Part shown: in pieces, positions 29,096-37,694 of the stretch
Layout of the letters: the number at the start of each line of letters is the position of its first letter
How positions within the stretch are numbered: the first letter of the stretch is position 1
Source: Bradyrhizobium sp. CCGB12
Lineage (GTDB): Bacteria; Pseudomonadota; Alphaproteobacteria; Rhizobiales; Xanthobacteraceae
DNA: 64,000 nt
Reading direction: 5' to 3'
Assembly (NCBI RefSeq): GCF_024199845.1
Contig: NZ_JANADO010000001.1
Location: 1,674,001-1,738,000 of the forward strand
Position numbers and translations under genes: made by a program
The notes under the pieces: generated by a model
The model's database searches: none
What the model saw: only the letters and a program-made list of their open reading frames with translations
What the model was told of the DNA's origin: nothing

Positions 29096-30289
29096 GTGAG
29101 CACAGAGATCGCCGAATATCACAGCATCCCGCCGGCGCGTCGCAGCCTGCTGATCGCGTCCAAATGGCTCTTGCAGGCCGCGATCGTGATCGTGGTGGCC
29201 GGCCTGGTCATCTGGCTTGGTCTCGCGGTCCGCGAGGCACTCGCTCGCAAGGGCATCCAGTTCTCGTTCGGTTATCTCGGCAATGTCGCGAATTTTAGCC
29301 TCAGTGAAGGCTTCGTCCCTTCACGTGGGGGCAACTGGCCGGTTCTGGAGCTTTTCTCTCCCTCCCATAGCAATTTCCAGGCGCTGCTGGCGGGTCTATG
29401 GAATTCGCTGAAGGTCGCGCTTTCGGCGATCGTCCTCTGCACAATGTTCGGGACGCTGGTCGGCATCGGCCGGCTTTCGACCAACTGGCTGGTGCGTAAG
29501 CTTTGCTTTGGACTGGTCGAAGCCATACGCAATACACCGCTGCTGATCCAGATCGTGTTCTGGTACTTCGCGGTGGTCCTGCGGTTTCCCCCCGCCAACG
29601 CTGCTTCGAATTGGTTCGGCGGCCTTCTTGCCAGTCGTTCGGGTGTGTTCTTTCCTGGCCTCGTGATCTCCGAGCGCGCTAGCGTCGGTTCCTGGGGATT
29701 GCTCGCCATCGCCTTCGCCTTGGTCGTCGCTTGCGTTGCTCTGCGCGGACTGCGACTCCGGCTGATCCTTTTGGCGGCGGCGCTCTCAGTCCTGATCGCA
29801 ACTGCCTTTGCCGGTTTCCCCCTCGGCCTCGACCTGCCGGTCGCGACGCGGTTCAGCGCGCGCGGAGGCTTTGCGATTTCACCGGAAATGACGGCACTTC
29901 TCATCGCGATCGTCGTCAACAGCTCCGCCTATGTCGCCGAGATTGTCCGCGGCGCAATCGAGGCCTTGCCGAAGGGGCAATGGGAGGCGTCTGCCTCGCT
30001 CGGATTGTCGCGTTCCCACACGCTGCGCGACATCATCCTTCCGCAGGTCTTCAGGATCGTCCTGCCATCCCTCGCCAACCGATATATCAGCCTGACCAAG
30101 GACACCTCGCTCGGGATCGCAATCGGCTTCCCTGACCTGTTCAACGTCTACGGCACCGTCTCGAACCAGACCGGACGAAACCTCGAAGGCGTCGTGATCG
30201 TGATGCTGACTTACCTCGCGCTGAGCTGGATCATCAGCGCCTGCGTGAATGGCGTCAACGCGCGCGTCAATGGACGGAGGGAGCGATGA
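29096..30289 (+). CDS. Polar amino-acid ABC transporter permease (AapQ-like)
   Basis: A 397-residue membrane permease. A membrane segment near residues 25-45 is followed by a block of the HisMQ family ([19 protein letters not shown]), a long periplasmic insertion typical of AapQ, and the EAA-type loop [20 protein letters not shown]. The C-terminal [20 protein letters not shown] matches AapQ. The start at GTG 29096 is chosen because GGGAGG lies 5 bases before it; an ATG at 29048 would add 16 residues. Its stop overlaps the next permease start by 4 bases. Confidence 0.9.
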   Translation: MSTEIAEYHSIPPARRSLLIASKWLLQAAIVIVVAGLVIWLGLAVREALARKGIQFSFGYLGNVANFSLSEGFVPSRGGNWPVLELFSPSHSNFQALLAGLWNSLKVALSAIVLCTMFGTLVGIGRLSTNWLVRKLCFGLVEAIRNTPLLIQIVFWYFAVVLRFPPANAASNWFGGLLASRSGVFFPGLVISERASVGSWGLLAIAFALVVACVALRGLRLRLILLAAALSVLIATAFAGFPLGLDLPVATRFSARGGFAISPEMTALLIAIVVNSSAYVAEIVRGAIEALPKGQWEASASLGLSRSHTLRDIILPQVFRIVLPSLANRYISLTKDTSLGIAIGFPDLFNVYGTVSNQTGRNLEGVVIVMLTYLALSWIISACVNGVNARVNGRRER

Positions 30290-31419
30290 GCACGGTCGCG
30301 CTGCGGTGGGTCCATCGCAATCTCTTCGCCAAGCCGTTCGATACCGCGCTGTCGCTTGTCGTCATCCCGACGCTGGCCTGGGCTGTCTATGCCTTTGGCT
30401 ATTGGGCGCTGGTCCAGGCGCATTGGCAAGTCGTCGGCGGCAGCTTCAAGGTGCTGATGACCGGCATCTATCCCGCCGACCAGTTGTGGCGGGCCTGGTT
30501 CGCCGTCGCGACGCTCTGCGCGATGTTCGGAGCGGGCCTCGGCCTTTCGGTCCGCGCAGGGCGAGCGGCGCTGACGGTCGTCGCTTTGGTGGCGGTCCTG
30601 ATCGCGGCGGTGCTGGCGGTCGCGATCGACGTGCATTCCGGCGGGCTCGCGGTTGCCTGCGCTGCGCTTGGCATTGCCGCATGGGGCGGCGTCCATCGTT
30701 CGGCCGTGGACCAGCGCATCGTCCTGTCCGGACTGCTTGCAGGCGTCGTCGCAATCTTCGTCGTGCTCTCGCCGCCGGGGTTCGAGGTCTGGGGCGGTCT
30801 GCTGCTCAGCGTTGTCCTGACGATCGCGGTCTCGATCCTGACGTTGCCTTTCGGGATCCTGCTCGCGCTTGGACGACAAAGCCGCATCACCAGCCTGCGC
30901 CTGATTTCGACCGCCTATATCGAGACGATGCGGTCGGTGCCGTTGATCCTCGTCGTCTACTGGATCTGGATCATCGTGCCGCTGCTGGCGCCGGATACGT
31001 CCGTGCCGGGCCTGCTGCGCGGCATGGCCGGTTTTGCTCTCTTCTTCGCGGCTTATGTCGCCGAATATGTCCGCAGCGGACTTCAAGCGGTCCCCAGGGC
31101 GCAGATCGAGGCAGCGCGTTCGCTCGCAATGAGCAGCTGGACGCTCAATGTCGACATCGTTCTGCCGCAGGCGCTGCGGGTTGTCGTCCCGTCGCTGGTC
31201 GGACAGATCCTCGACATCTTCAACGGCGCGACACTGGTCTTCATCATCGGCCTGACCGATTTCCTGCGCGCCGGACAGATGATCCTTGCCGATCCACAGA
31301 ACAGCGGTCGAACCTACGAGATCTACGTCTTCCTGTTCGCTGTCTATCTCGCCATCGGCGGGGCGATCACCTACGCGTCGCGCCGCCTCGAAGCCCATCT
31401 CGCAAGGGGATCACGATGA
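30286..31419 (+). CDS. Polar amino-acid ABC transporter permease (AapM-like)
   Basis: A 377-residue permease with several N-terminal membrane segments before the transport domain, like AapM. The family block [19 protein letters not shown] and the EAA loop [20 protein letters not shown] are clear. It overlaps both neighbours by 4 bases (ATGA at each junction), a tight operon. With the AapQ-like protein it would form the heterodimeric channel. Confidence 0.9.
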   Translation: MSTVALRWVHRNLFAKPFDTALSLVVIPTLAWAVYAFGYWALVQAHWQVVGGSFKVLMTGIYPADQLWRAWFAVATLCAMFGAGLGLSVRAGRAALTVVALVAVLIAAVLAVAIDVHSGGLAVACAALGIAAWGGVHRSAVDQRIVLSGLLAGVVAIFVVLSPPGFEVWGGLLLSVVLTIAVSILTLPFGILLALGRQSRITSLRLISTAYIETMRSVPLILVVYWIWIIVPLLAPDTSVPGLLRGMAGFALFFAAYVAEYVRSGLQAVPRAQIEAARSLAMSSWTLNVDIVLPQALRVVVPSLVGQILDIFNGATLVFIIGLTDFLRAGQMILADPQNSGRTYEIYVFLFAVYLAIGGAITYASRRLEAHLARGSR

Positions 31420-32210
31420 ACGCCGTCCAGATTCCAGTGGCCACGACATCGCGCGACGTCATCGTCAGCATCGGCCGCCTCAACAAGTCCTTTGGTGCGT
31501 TCCATGCTCTGAAGGATGTCGATCTCGACGTCGGGCGCGGTGAAGTCGTCGTCATCATCGGTGCCAGCGGCTCGGGGAAGTCGACCTTGATCCGCTGTGT
31601 CAACGGTCTGGAGATGTACCAGAGCGGGCGCCTGACCGTCGACGGCTTCAACATGCCGACGGAGGCCGATCGCGCGATCGGCGGCGAGAAGGAATTGGCC
31701 AGGATCCGCAAGGGCGTCGGCATGGTGTTCCAGCAGTTCAATCTGTTCCCGCATATGAGCGCGATCGACAACGTCGCAATTGCGCCGATCCGAGTTCGCA
31801 GCCGCAAGCCGGAGGAGGCGAGGGCGAACGCACTGCGCCTTCTCGAGCGGGTCGGGCTGCGCGACCACGCCCACAAGAATCCGGCCCAGCTCTCCGGTGG
31901 CCAGCAACAGCGCGTCGCAATCGCCCGGTCGCTGGCGATGGAGCCGCATATCATGCTGTTCGATGAGCCGACCTCGGCGCTCGACCCCGAGATGGTCGGC
32001 GAAGTGCTCGACGTCATGCGCGAGCTCGCTCGTGAGGGCATGACGATGATGATCGTGACCCACGAGATGGGTTTCGCCCGCGAGGTCGCCGACCGCGTCG
32101 TCTACATCGATCACGGACGGATCCTGGAGATCGGCACGCCGGCCGAGATATTCGACCGGCCGACGCACGAACGAACCCGAACCTTTCTCTCGCGCGTGCT
32201 TCGTCACTGA
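31416..32210 (+). CDS. Polar amino-acid ABC transporter ATPase (AapP/GlnQ-like)
   Basis: A 264-residue ABC ATPase of the PAAT family. Walker [10 protein letters not shown]-loop [10 protein letters not shown], signature LSGGQQQR, Walker B IMLFDEP and switch THEMGF are intact. The length and the [13 protein letters not shown] block after the Q-loop are normal for GlnQ/AapP proteins. It starts at ATG 31416 within the stop of the permease gene; a longer open frame upstream is antisense-type noise. Confidence 0.94.
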   Translation: MNAVQIPVATTSRDVIVSIGRLNKSFGAFHALKDVDLDVGRGEVVVIIGASGSGKSTLIRCVNGLEMYQSGRLTVDGFNMPTEADRAIGGEKELARIRKGVGMVFQQFNLFPHMSAIDNVAIAPIRVRSRKPEEARANALRLLERVGLRDHAHKNPAQLSGGQQQRVAIARSLAMEPHIMLFDEPTSALDPEMVGEVLDVMRELAREGMTMMIVTHEMGFAREVADRVVYIDHGRILEIGTPAEIFDRPTHERTRTFLSRVLRH

Positions 32211-32272
32211 CGAAGGCGCCAGAGCTCGCGGAGCGAGTCCAGAATTCCATTCACCTAGAAAGAGGATGACAT

Positions 32273-33574
32273 ATGTCACTTGCGCCGGGCACCGCTCAAG
32301 CCCATCCGACCGACGTCAACTGGCACAGTCTTTTTGGTGCTGATGCCCATCAGGCCGGCGCTGACGTCGTCGCGCTGATCGATCAGGACCGCAAGAGGGA
32401 AGCGCTGTCCCTCAACATGATCGCTTCCGCCTCCTATGCGCCACTCGGCCTGCGGCAGATCGAGGGGACCCATCTCGTCAACCGCGCGCCGATGGGACTG
32501 CCCGGCCGGCGGAGCGTCGCCAATTGCGAAGAACTCGACGCCATCGAGAACCTCGCGATCGATCGGGCGAAGGCGATCTTCGGCGCCGAATACGTCAACG
32601 TGCAGGCGCTGTCTTCGACCATTGCCAATGTCGCCGTCCTGCGCGCGATCCTGCCTCCCGAAGGCGCGCGGCTGCTGACCTTCGATGAACTCGCCGGCGG
32701 CCATGTCAGCCACGGCGCCATGCGCCATATCACGGGCGCGAACCGCGAGGTGGTCTCGTTCGGCGTGACCCGTACCGGCGCGGTCGATCTGGATCAGGCC
32801 CGCGACCTTGCACGCAAGACGAGGCCACATGTCTTGCTCGCCGGCCCATCCTCGTATCCGCGCGAGATTGACTTTGGGGGATTGAAGACCATCGCCGACG
32901 AGGTCGGTGCGCTCCTCTTCACTGACATTGCCCATGTCGCGGGGCTGATCGCGGTCGGCCTCCATGCCAATCCCGTTCCCTTCTCCGACGTGTCCACGAG
33001 CTCGACGCAAAAGACTTTGTGCGGACCGCGCAACGGCGCCTTTGTCTTCGCCAAAGAGCGCTTCGGCGCCGCCATCGACGCCGCCGTCTATCCCGGCCTG
33101 CAAGGCCCGGCAGCCTCGAATATGATCGCGGCGCGGGCGGTGCAGATGGACATGATCACCCGCCCGGCCTTTGCGCAGCTCATGCGTGACGTCGTCGCGA
33201 ATGCAAAGGCGTTTGGTGCGAGCCTGGAGGAGGGCGGCGTCGAGCTCTACACCGGAGGCACGGACTCGCACATGATCATGGCCTACACCGGTGAAAGCTG
33301 GACCCAGCCGGAATTGGTGGCGGGGCTCGGTGCTTATGGTGTCATCGGCAACGCCATGCGTGCGCCGGGGCAAGCTGGCGAGCCGCGTACCGCTTTCCGC
33401 TTCGGTAGCGTCGCATTGACGATTCGCGGCTTTGACGTAACCGAGACGAGGAAACTCGGTCGCGAAGTTGCGGAGATTTTGCGTGCCGGCCCAAGCGCTT
33501 CCGTCGATCCTGCGCGGCTTCGCAGGCTGAGGGATCTGGCTAACACCCATCCCATTCCGTCCTTTGTCGATTGA
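32273..33574 (+). CDS. SHMT-like PLP enzyme with altered active site
   Basis: A 433-residue fold-type I PLP enzyme that aligns end to end with GlyA (serine hydroxymethyltransferase). The PLP lysine is K247 (STQKTLCGPR), with D218 and H221 in TDIAHVAGL, H147 in GGHVSHG and R376 (AFRFG) for the substrate carboxylate. Canonical residues are missing: where E. coli GlyA has Tyr55, Glu57 and Tyr64/65, this protein has A72, M74 and S81/V82; ASENY is ASASY; and the His before the lysine is Gln246. The changes fall at the folate/proton-transfer side, so a THF-dependent serine-glycine reaction is doubtful; an aldolase, racemase or transaldolase role is possible (inference). It is 62 bases after the transporter ATPase gene, with AGAGGA before the ATG. 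Confidence 0.85.
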   Translation: MSLAPGTAQAHPTDVNWHSLFGADAHQAGADVVALIDQDRKREALSLNMIASASYAPLGLRQIEGTHLVNRAPMGLPGRRSVANCEELDAIENLAIDRAKAIFGAEYVNVQALSSTIANVAVLRAILPPEGARLLTFDELAGGHVSHGAMRHITGANREVVSFGVTRTGAVDLDQARDLARKTRPHVLLAGPSSYPREIDFGGLKTIADEVGALLFTDIAHVAGLIAVGLHANPVPFSDVSTSSTQKTLCGPRNGAFVFAKERFGAAIDAAVYPGLQGPAASNMIAARAVQMDMITRPAFAQLMRDVVANAKAFGASLEEGGVELYTGGTDSHMIMAYTGESWTQPELVAGLGAYGVIGNAMRAPGQAGEPRTAFRFGSVALTIRGFDVTETRKLGREVAEILRAGPSASVDPARLRRLRDLANTHPIPSFVD

Positions 33575-33593
33575 TCCAGCATGCGGCCGGCGT

Positions 33594-33625
33594 GAACGCC
33601 AGGGGCGGTCCCGCCCCGGGCGTTC
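33594..33625 (+). terminator. Strong hairpin after the SHMT-like gene
   Basis: GAACGCCAGGGGCGG and CCGCCCCGGGCGTTC form a 15-base-pair stem with one mismatch and a 2-base loop, 20 bases after the stop of the operon's last gene. There is no T-run, so it may stabilise the 3' end or act in Rho-type termination rather than as a classic intrinsic terminator. The remaining bases to 33847 show no gene. Confidence 0.5.
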
Positions 33626-33847
33626 AACCCTTCGACAGGATGCCAGGACCCATTCGTCACGAGTCGGCCCATCACCGCATGATGGCATCATGCCGCTGTT
33701 TTGCCCGACGGGTCAAGTCGATTTCGAAAAATACGAAAAAGCTTGATGCTGCCGAGGCTTGGCTACTGTGCATGGGGTTGTTTTCGGAGTTTTTATTTTG
33801 AAGGCTCCAGTCCAGCCGATTTCGCGGCCGGGCCGAGAGGGCCGCGC

Positions 33848-34555
33848 TCATCCCTTCGGCCCACGCAGCTGCGCCGTCAGCTTCTCCATCGCCTCCGCCA
33901 CGTCCCGCCACTGTGACAGCCAGCTGCGCGGAAAGCGGAAGGTGAGGTCGGCGCCGCCGACGCGGCGCTCGGAGAGACACATGCCTGGTGTCGCCGCATC
34001 GCGGGTGCAGCGCGCGGCCAGCGCGGGGCTTGCGGCCGAATACAGATCTTCGCTGCCGTAGGGCGTATCGGAGCGGAACATCCGCATCGTCAGGCCTTCC
34101 TCGGGCTGGGTTGCGGCCTGGTCGAGATAGCGCGGATAGATCGTGGCTGTTCGCTGCTCGGGTGCGAGCGCATCGTGATGAGCCGCGATCGACAGGAAGA
34201 TACGATCGATTGATTGCACCGCCGTCTCCACCGTGTCGGCGGTGACGTGCTTCGGTGCGCCCGGCGGTTCCAGCGAGGGATAGAGGAAGTCGAGGTCGAT
34301 GCGCTCCTGCGGTCCGGAGTGACGCTGGATCTTCATCCGGATCGCCGTCGCAGGCAGGTTGAACAGCGTGCCGCCGACGCTCACCGGCAGCTTGTCCGGG
34401 GCGTTTGCCCCGCGCGTGCCCCAGGTCGGCCACAGCAGGTAGGCGACGAGCGCCACCGCGCATGCCGCAGCCGCGGCGCCGAGCACGATCGGAACGACGT
34501 GCGCACGGGGGCGTGTCCGGGAAGAGTGAGGGGAGGCTGCCGAAAACACCGTCAT
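33848..34555 (-). CDS. Membrane-anchored protein of unknown function
   Basis: A 235-residue protein with an N-terminal basic region and one membrane segment (VVPIVLGAAAAACAVALVAYLLW, residues about 20-42), followed by a soluble part of about 190 residues that should be periplasmic. It contains MKIQRHSGPQERIDLDFLYPSL and a Cys pair in RCTRDAATPGMCLSERR that could be disulfide-bonded. I do not recognise the family. It is alone on the minus strand. Confidence 0.72.
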   Translation of the reverse strand: MTVFSAASPHSSRTRPRAHVVPIVLGAAAAACAVALVAYLLWPTWGTRGANAPDKLPVSVGGTLFNLPATAIRMKIQRHSGPQERIDLDFLYPSLEPPGAPKHVTADTVETAVQSIDRIFLSIAAHHDALAPEQRTATIYPRYLDQAATQPEEGLTMRMFRSDTPYGSEDLYSAASPALAARCTRDAATPGMCLSERRVGGADLTFRFPRSWLSQWRDVAEAMEKLTAQLRGPKG

Positions 34556-34776
34556 GAGCTAGCGCAAGAGAGCGGAGGTCGGCCGCTGGCCGACGAATCA
34601 GCGGCGAATATGCCATGCGTCGGCGATTTCGCGGAGCGTTCCCGGCTGCGGGGAAAGGGGGAGCGCCCTGCGCAGGCTGGCCGCCGGCGTTAACCTTCTC
34701 TTAAGGATAATGTAGCGTTAACCGGCACGATTTGTCACAGGAAGGCGCTGGCGTTGCGTAAGGGCGGACCGTTCCG

Positions 34777-35106
34777 ATGACACCTGAAGCTCTCAATACC
34801 TTCTTCTCGATCTGCATCGGTTTCGCGCTCGCGGGCGCGCTCGTGAACGGATACCAGGCGGTCGCGCAGCGTCCCGCCGGATTCGGCCTGTTGCAGGATG
34901 GCGTCGCGCCCAAGACCTTCGCGGCGGTGCCGTTCCTGGTGTTCGCCGCGCCCTTCATCATCATGCGCAACACGCTACGCGGCCTGCGGGTGGAAAGCCG
35001 CCGCGCCGAGTTCGTGATGATGGCGACCGTCATCGCCGGCTTCTGGAGCATGATGAGCGGCACATTCTTCCTGATGACGCTGCGCGCGGCCGGCGTCCTG
35101 GGCTGA
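34777..35106 (+). CDS. Small membrane protein of unknown function (109 aa)
   Basis: Three hydrophobic segments are visible: ALNTFFSICIGFALAGALVNG, FAAVPFLVFAAPFIIM and VMMATVIAGFWSMMSGTFFLM. Loops are short. The protein resembles small conserved rhizobial membrane proteins, but I cannot name a family with certainty. It is followed after 85 bases by the carbonic anhydrase gene on the same strand, and may be linked with it. Confidence 0.72.
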   Translation: MTPEALNTFFSICIGFALAGALVNGYQAVAQRPAGFGLLQDGVAPKTFAAVPFLVFAAPFIIMRNTLRGLRVESRRAEFVMMATVIAGFWSMMSGTFFLMTLRAAGVLG

Positions 35107-35191
35107 CGCTCGGCGGGACCGCCCGGCGGAGGGCCCTTTGCGTCCAGGCCGTCGTTTCGCTATGCCAGGATCATCCTGACAGGAGACCTCC

Positions 35192-35722
35192 ATGGCGATC
35201 TACGAGCTCGACGGGCAGGCGCCCGACCTTCCCGCCGACGGCAATTATTTCATCGCGGAGACCGCCACCGTGATCGGCCGCGTGCGCCTGAAGCCCGGCG
35301 CGAGCGTCTGGTTCGGCGCGGTGCTGCGCGGCGACAATGAGTGGATCGAGATTGGCGAGGGCGCCAACGTGCAGGACGGCTCGACCTGCCACACCGATCT
35401 CGGCTTCCCGCTTGTCATCGGCAGGAACTGCACGGTCGGTCACAACGTCATCCTGCACGGTTGCACCATCGAGGAGGGTGCGCTCGTCGGCATGGGCTCG
35501 ATCGTGATGAACGGCGCAAAGATCGGCAGCAACAGCATCGTCGGCGCCGGCTCCGTCATCACTGAGGGCAAGGAGTTCCCCGAGCGCTCGCTGATCATCG
35601 GCTCCCCCGCGCGCGTGATCCGCACGCTCGACGATGCCCAGGTCCAGAAGATGGGGAGTGCGGCCAGGTTCTATGTGGCCAACGGCCCGCGCTTCAAGAA
35701 GGGCTTGAAGCGGATCGATTGA
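35192..35722 (+). CDS. Gamma-carbonic anhydrase family protein
   Basis: A 176-residue left-handed beta-helix protein. It carries hexapeptide repeats (VIGRVRLKPGASVWFGAVLRG, VIGRNCTVGHNVILHGCTI) and the zinc-ligand histidines in STCHTDLG, VGHN and ILHGC, as in the gamma-carbonic anhydrase/PaaY/YrdA group. These interconvert CO2 and bicarbonate or act as thioesterases; most bacterial homologues are only annotated by fold. GGAGACC precedes the ATG. Confidence 0.92.
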   Translation: MAIYELDGQAPDLPADGNYFIAETATVIGRVRLKPGASVWFGAVLRGDNEWIEIGEGANVQDGSTCHTDLGFPLVIGRNCTVGHNVILHGCTIEEGALVGMGSIVMNGAKIGSNSIVGAGSVITEGKEFPERSLIIGSPARVIRTLDDAQVQKMGSAARFYVANGPRFKKGLKRID

Positions 35723-35748
35723 GAGGCCGACGCATCCGGAAGGGAGCG

Positions 35749-35913
35749 TCAGCTTCCCTCGGACTCGCGCGCCTCGATCGCGCCCGCGACCTTCTCGTGG
35801 CCGGCGGCCCAGAGCGCATGCTCGTCTCTGCCGTTTGAGTACGGATTGGCTTCAGCCGGGATGCTTTCGCGCGCTGCGCGCTCGCCTTCTGCAAAGGGGT
35901 CGCGATCGGTCAT
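35749..35913 (-). CDS. RMF/CrpP-like small protein (54 aa)
   Basis: A 54-codon gene reading MTDRDPFAEGERAARE, then EANPYSNGRDEHALWAAGHEK. The pattern E-G-x-x-A-A-R ... N-P-Y ... W-x-x-G is the core of the ribosome-modulation-factor/CrpP family of small stationary-phase or antibiotic-response proteins. The predicted protein is soluble and charged. GAGGAGG lies upstream of the ATG. It is divergent from the secreted protein gene at 36009 across a promoter region with a GTTCCGGAAC palindrome. It is too small for many gene callers. Confidence 0.7.
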   Translation of the reverse strand: MTDRDPFAEGERAARESIPAEANPYSNGRDEHALWAAGHEKVAGAIEARESEGS

Positions 35914-35936
35914 CGTGATTTGGCCTCCTCGCTGTC

Positions 35937-35986
35937 AAGCTGATGTGACGGCGTTTGTTCCGGAACTCGTCTTCATCGCAGCGGTT
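35937..35986. promoter_or_regulatory. Divergent promoter region with palindromic GTTCCGGAAC
   Basis: The perfect palindrome GTTCCGGAAC (35957-35966) places GGAAC on both strands. On the plus strand GGAAC-N16-GGTT points to the gene at 36009; on the minus strand GGAAC-N16-GCTT points to the gene at 35913. The -35-like parts fit the EcfG (general stress ECF sigma) consensus GGAAC-N16/17-CGTT; the -10-like parts are imperfect. Confidence 0.35.
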
Positions 35987-36008
35987 GACCGGCAAAGGAG
36001 AATTTCCG

Positions 36009-36341
36009 ATGGCTGCCAGACCGTCCGCAACAGGTTCAATCAAGACCATGGTCGTGATCTTCGCACTCGCGGCGATGCCGGCCGTATCGTTCGCACAGGC
36101 GACCGGCGGCTCTACCGGATCGACCGGCGGTTCTGTGGGGTCGACTTCCACGGGTTCGACCGGAGGCGTCGCCAACTCGCCGGCTCCGCCGCCCGGTACG
36201 AACAGCCTTGGTACGGCTCAATCCTCCGGTCCGGGCGCCGGGGTCACCACGGGCACCGGCTCCGGGCCCGCGGATGCCACCGTCAGTTCCGAGAACCGGC
36301 TGCTCGACAAGAAGATGAAGAGCATCTGCCGCGGCTGCTAA
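36009..36341 (+). CDS. Small secreted Gly/Ser/Thr-rich protein
   Basis: A 110-residue protein with a signal peptide ending in VSFAQA, then a low-complexity region of GST repeats (STGSTGGSVGSTSTGSTGG) and a Pro/Gly-rich stretch. The C-terminus is different: ENRLLDKKMKSICRGC, a basic helix with two cysteines. AAAGGAGAA precedes the ATG at 36009. Similar short secreted proteins occur in Bradyrhizobium, but their function is unknown. The gene may be under stress-sigma control (see the divergent promoter). Confidence 0.75.
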   Translation: MAARPSATGSIKTMVVIFALAAMPAVSFAQATGGSTGSTGGSVGSTSTGSTGGVANSPAPPPGTNSLGTAQSSGPGAGVTTGTGSGPADATVSSENRLLDKKMKSICRGC

Positions 36342-36444
36342 GGCTCGCGCGGAAGTGAGACAGTGTGGCTGTCAGGAGTGCCCAAGGAACGCTAGCTTGG
36401 TCCTGCTTTGAAGCGTGGAGCGTGTCCACGCGGAGGATCAAGTG

Positions 36445-36807
36445 ATGCTACGCAAGATGATGATGACGGCGCTGGCCGTCGCGGCAGTCGGGTTGTCGGT
36501 GCCGCAAGCGGCCCAGGCGCGGGGCGGCTTCGGACACGGTGGTGGCGGCTGGCACGGCGGTGGCTGGGGCCACGGTGGCTATTGGCGTGGCGGCGGCTTC
36601 TGGCCGGGTGTCGCGATCGGGGCGGGCCTCGCCGGCGCCGGCTACTACGGCGGTTATTATGGTTATGGCTATGGCTATCCCTATTACGGTGGCCCAACCT
36701 ATTATGGTGCCGGCTATAACGATGGTTATGGCGGTTGCTACGTCGTCCGGAAGCGCGTGATGACGCCTTCGGGATGGCGATACCGCAACGTCGACGTCTG
36801 CGAGTGA
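36445..36807 (+). CDS. Small secreted Gly/Tyr/His-rich protein
   Basis: A 120-residue protein with an N-terminal signal (MLRKMMMTALAVAAVGLSVP, then AAQA), a GGHGGG-type low-complexity stretch, a hydrophobic GVAIGAGLAGAGYYGG, a Tyr/Gly-rich region and a short ordered C-terminus with two cysteines (GGCYVVRKRV ... NVDVCE). It resembles small rhizobial exported proteins with Gly/Tyr-rich tracts and one conserved C-terminal domain; role unknown. ATG 36445 follows GGATCAAGTG. Confidence 0.78.
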   Translation: MLRKMMMTALAVAAVGLSVPQAAQARGGFGHGGGGWHGGGWGHGGYWRGGGFWPGVAIGAGLAGAGYYGGYYGYGYGYPYYGGPTYYGAGYNDGYGGCYVVRKRVMTPSGWRYRNVDVCE

Positions 36808-36831
36808 GACGGGAAGATCGGCCGGACCGAC

Positions 36832-36878
36832 CAAAAAACAAGGCCGTTGACGCAGTATACCGTCAACGACCTTGCCAG
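36832..36878 (-). terminator. Intrinsic terminator for the 36999-37499 gene
   Basis: On the minus strand AAGGTCGTTGACG and CGTCAACGGCCTT form a 13-base-pair stem with one G-U pair, followed directly by GTTTTTTGG. It lies about 120 bases beyond the stop of the minus-strand coiled-coil gene. Read in the plus direction it also closes the 36445-36807 gene but without a T-run. Confidence 0.7.
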
Positions 36879-36998
36879 CCCCGGACATTGAAATCGGCTC
36901 ACGCCATCCGGTGACCGCGAGCATCGCGCGGAATCATACGGGTGAATGTGATCCAGTTCACAAGTCGAAAAAATAAAGCGGCGGCGAGCCGTAACCGC

Positions 36999-37499
36999 TC
37001 AGCCGCGCGTGCGCTTGCGTGCGTTGGCATAGGCGCGGTGCCGTGCCGGTTTCCTTCGGGTAACCGAGGGGGTTTCAGCCTCGGTGGTCCGGGCGCTGGC
37101 AAAGGACTGCCGCAAGCCGTCGATGGACTCGTTCAGCGACGCCACCTGCTCGGACAGGCGCTTGGTGTCGGCCTGCTGCGCCGCCATCAGCCGCTTCATG
37201 GTCTGGAGCTGGTCCTGGACGAGCTGGAGCTGGTCGATCGATTCCTGCTGGGTCGCTTCCAGCCCCTTGGTCTTCTCGACGAGCTGCTCGGACACCTGTG
37301 CCGTACGGGCCTGAAGCTGCCGCGATGCCACCACCCGGTCGGTCTCGGGAGCTGCCCCGGTATAGGTGCGCCAGATCGCAATCGAGGTCACCCCGGCGAC
37401 CAGCAAAAGGAGGGCGGCGGCGGTCAGCGCGATCGGCTGGGCCCCACGGCGGAGGGGATTGGACGGCGCGTCCTGTGCGAGATCGATCATCGCTGACAA
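36999..37499 (-). CDS. Membrane-anchored coiled-coil protein
   Basis: A 166-residue protein with one N-terminal membrane segment (PIALTAAALLLLVAGVTSIAIW) and a long predicted coiled coil, rich in Gln, Leu, Lys and Glu, from about residue 60 to 135 (QVSEQLVEKTKGLEATQQES, QLQLVQDQLQTMKRLM). The C-terminus is basic (RRKPARHRAYANARKR). The soluble coil probably faces the periplasm. No named family. It is followed by an intrinsic terminator and stands alone. Confidence 0.75.
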   Translation of the reverse strand: MSAMIDLAQDAPSNPLRRGAQPIALTAAALLLLVAGVTSIAIWRTYTGAAPETDRVVASRQLQARTAQVSEQLVEKTKGLEATQQESIDQLQLVQDQLQTMKRLMAAQQADTKRLSEQVASLNESIDGLRQSFASARTTEAETPSVTRRKPARHRAYANARKRTRG

Positions 37500-37694
37500 A
37501 ATCCAAATTCAAACTTGGTGAGTGGCGAAGACCAGCAGCCCGAAAGGGCGACCGGGATGTCCCGAAAGTGTTACTGATTAGCAACAATTGGGACCAAAAA
37601 GAGGCTGATGCCCAAAAAAGGTATGGACAAGGCTCTTGGCGCTCCGGCGTGCGGGTCAAGAGTGCCGAGGGAACGTCGCCCGAAAGCGAGGTGA

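Noticed and set aside
30211-31398. Minus-strand frame opposite the AapM-like permease
   Set aside because: Shadow of a well-supported operon gene.
30249-31415. Upstream extension of the ATPase frame giving a 653-residue protein
   Set aside because: The extension runs antisense-like through the permease gene in a different frame. The ATPase begins at 31416 by ATGA overlap.
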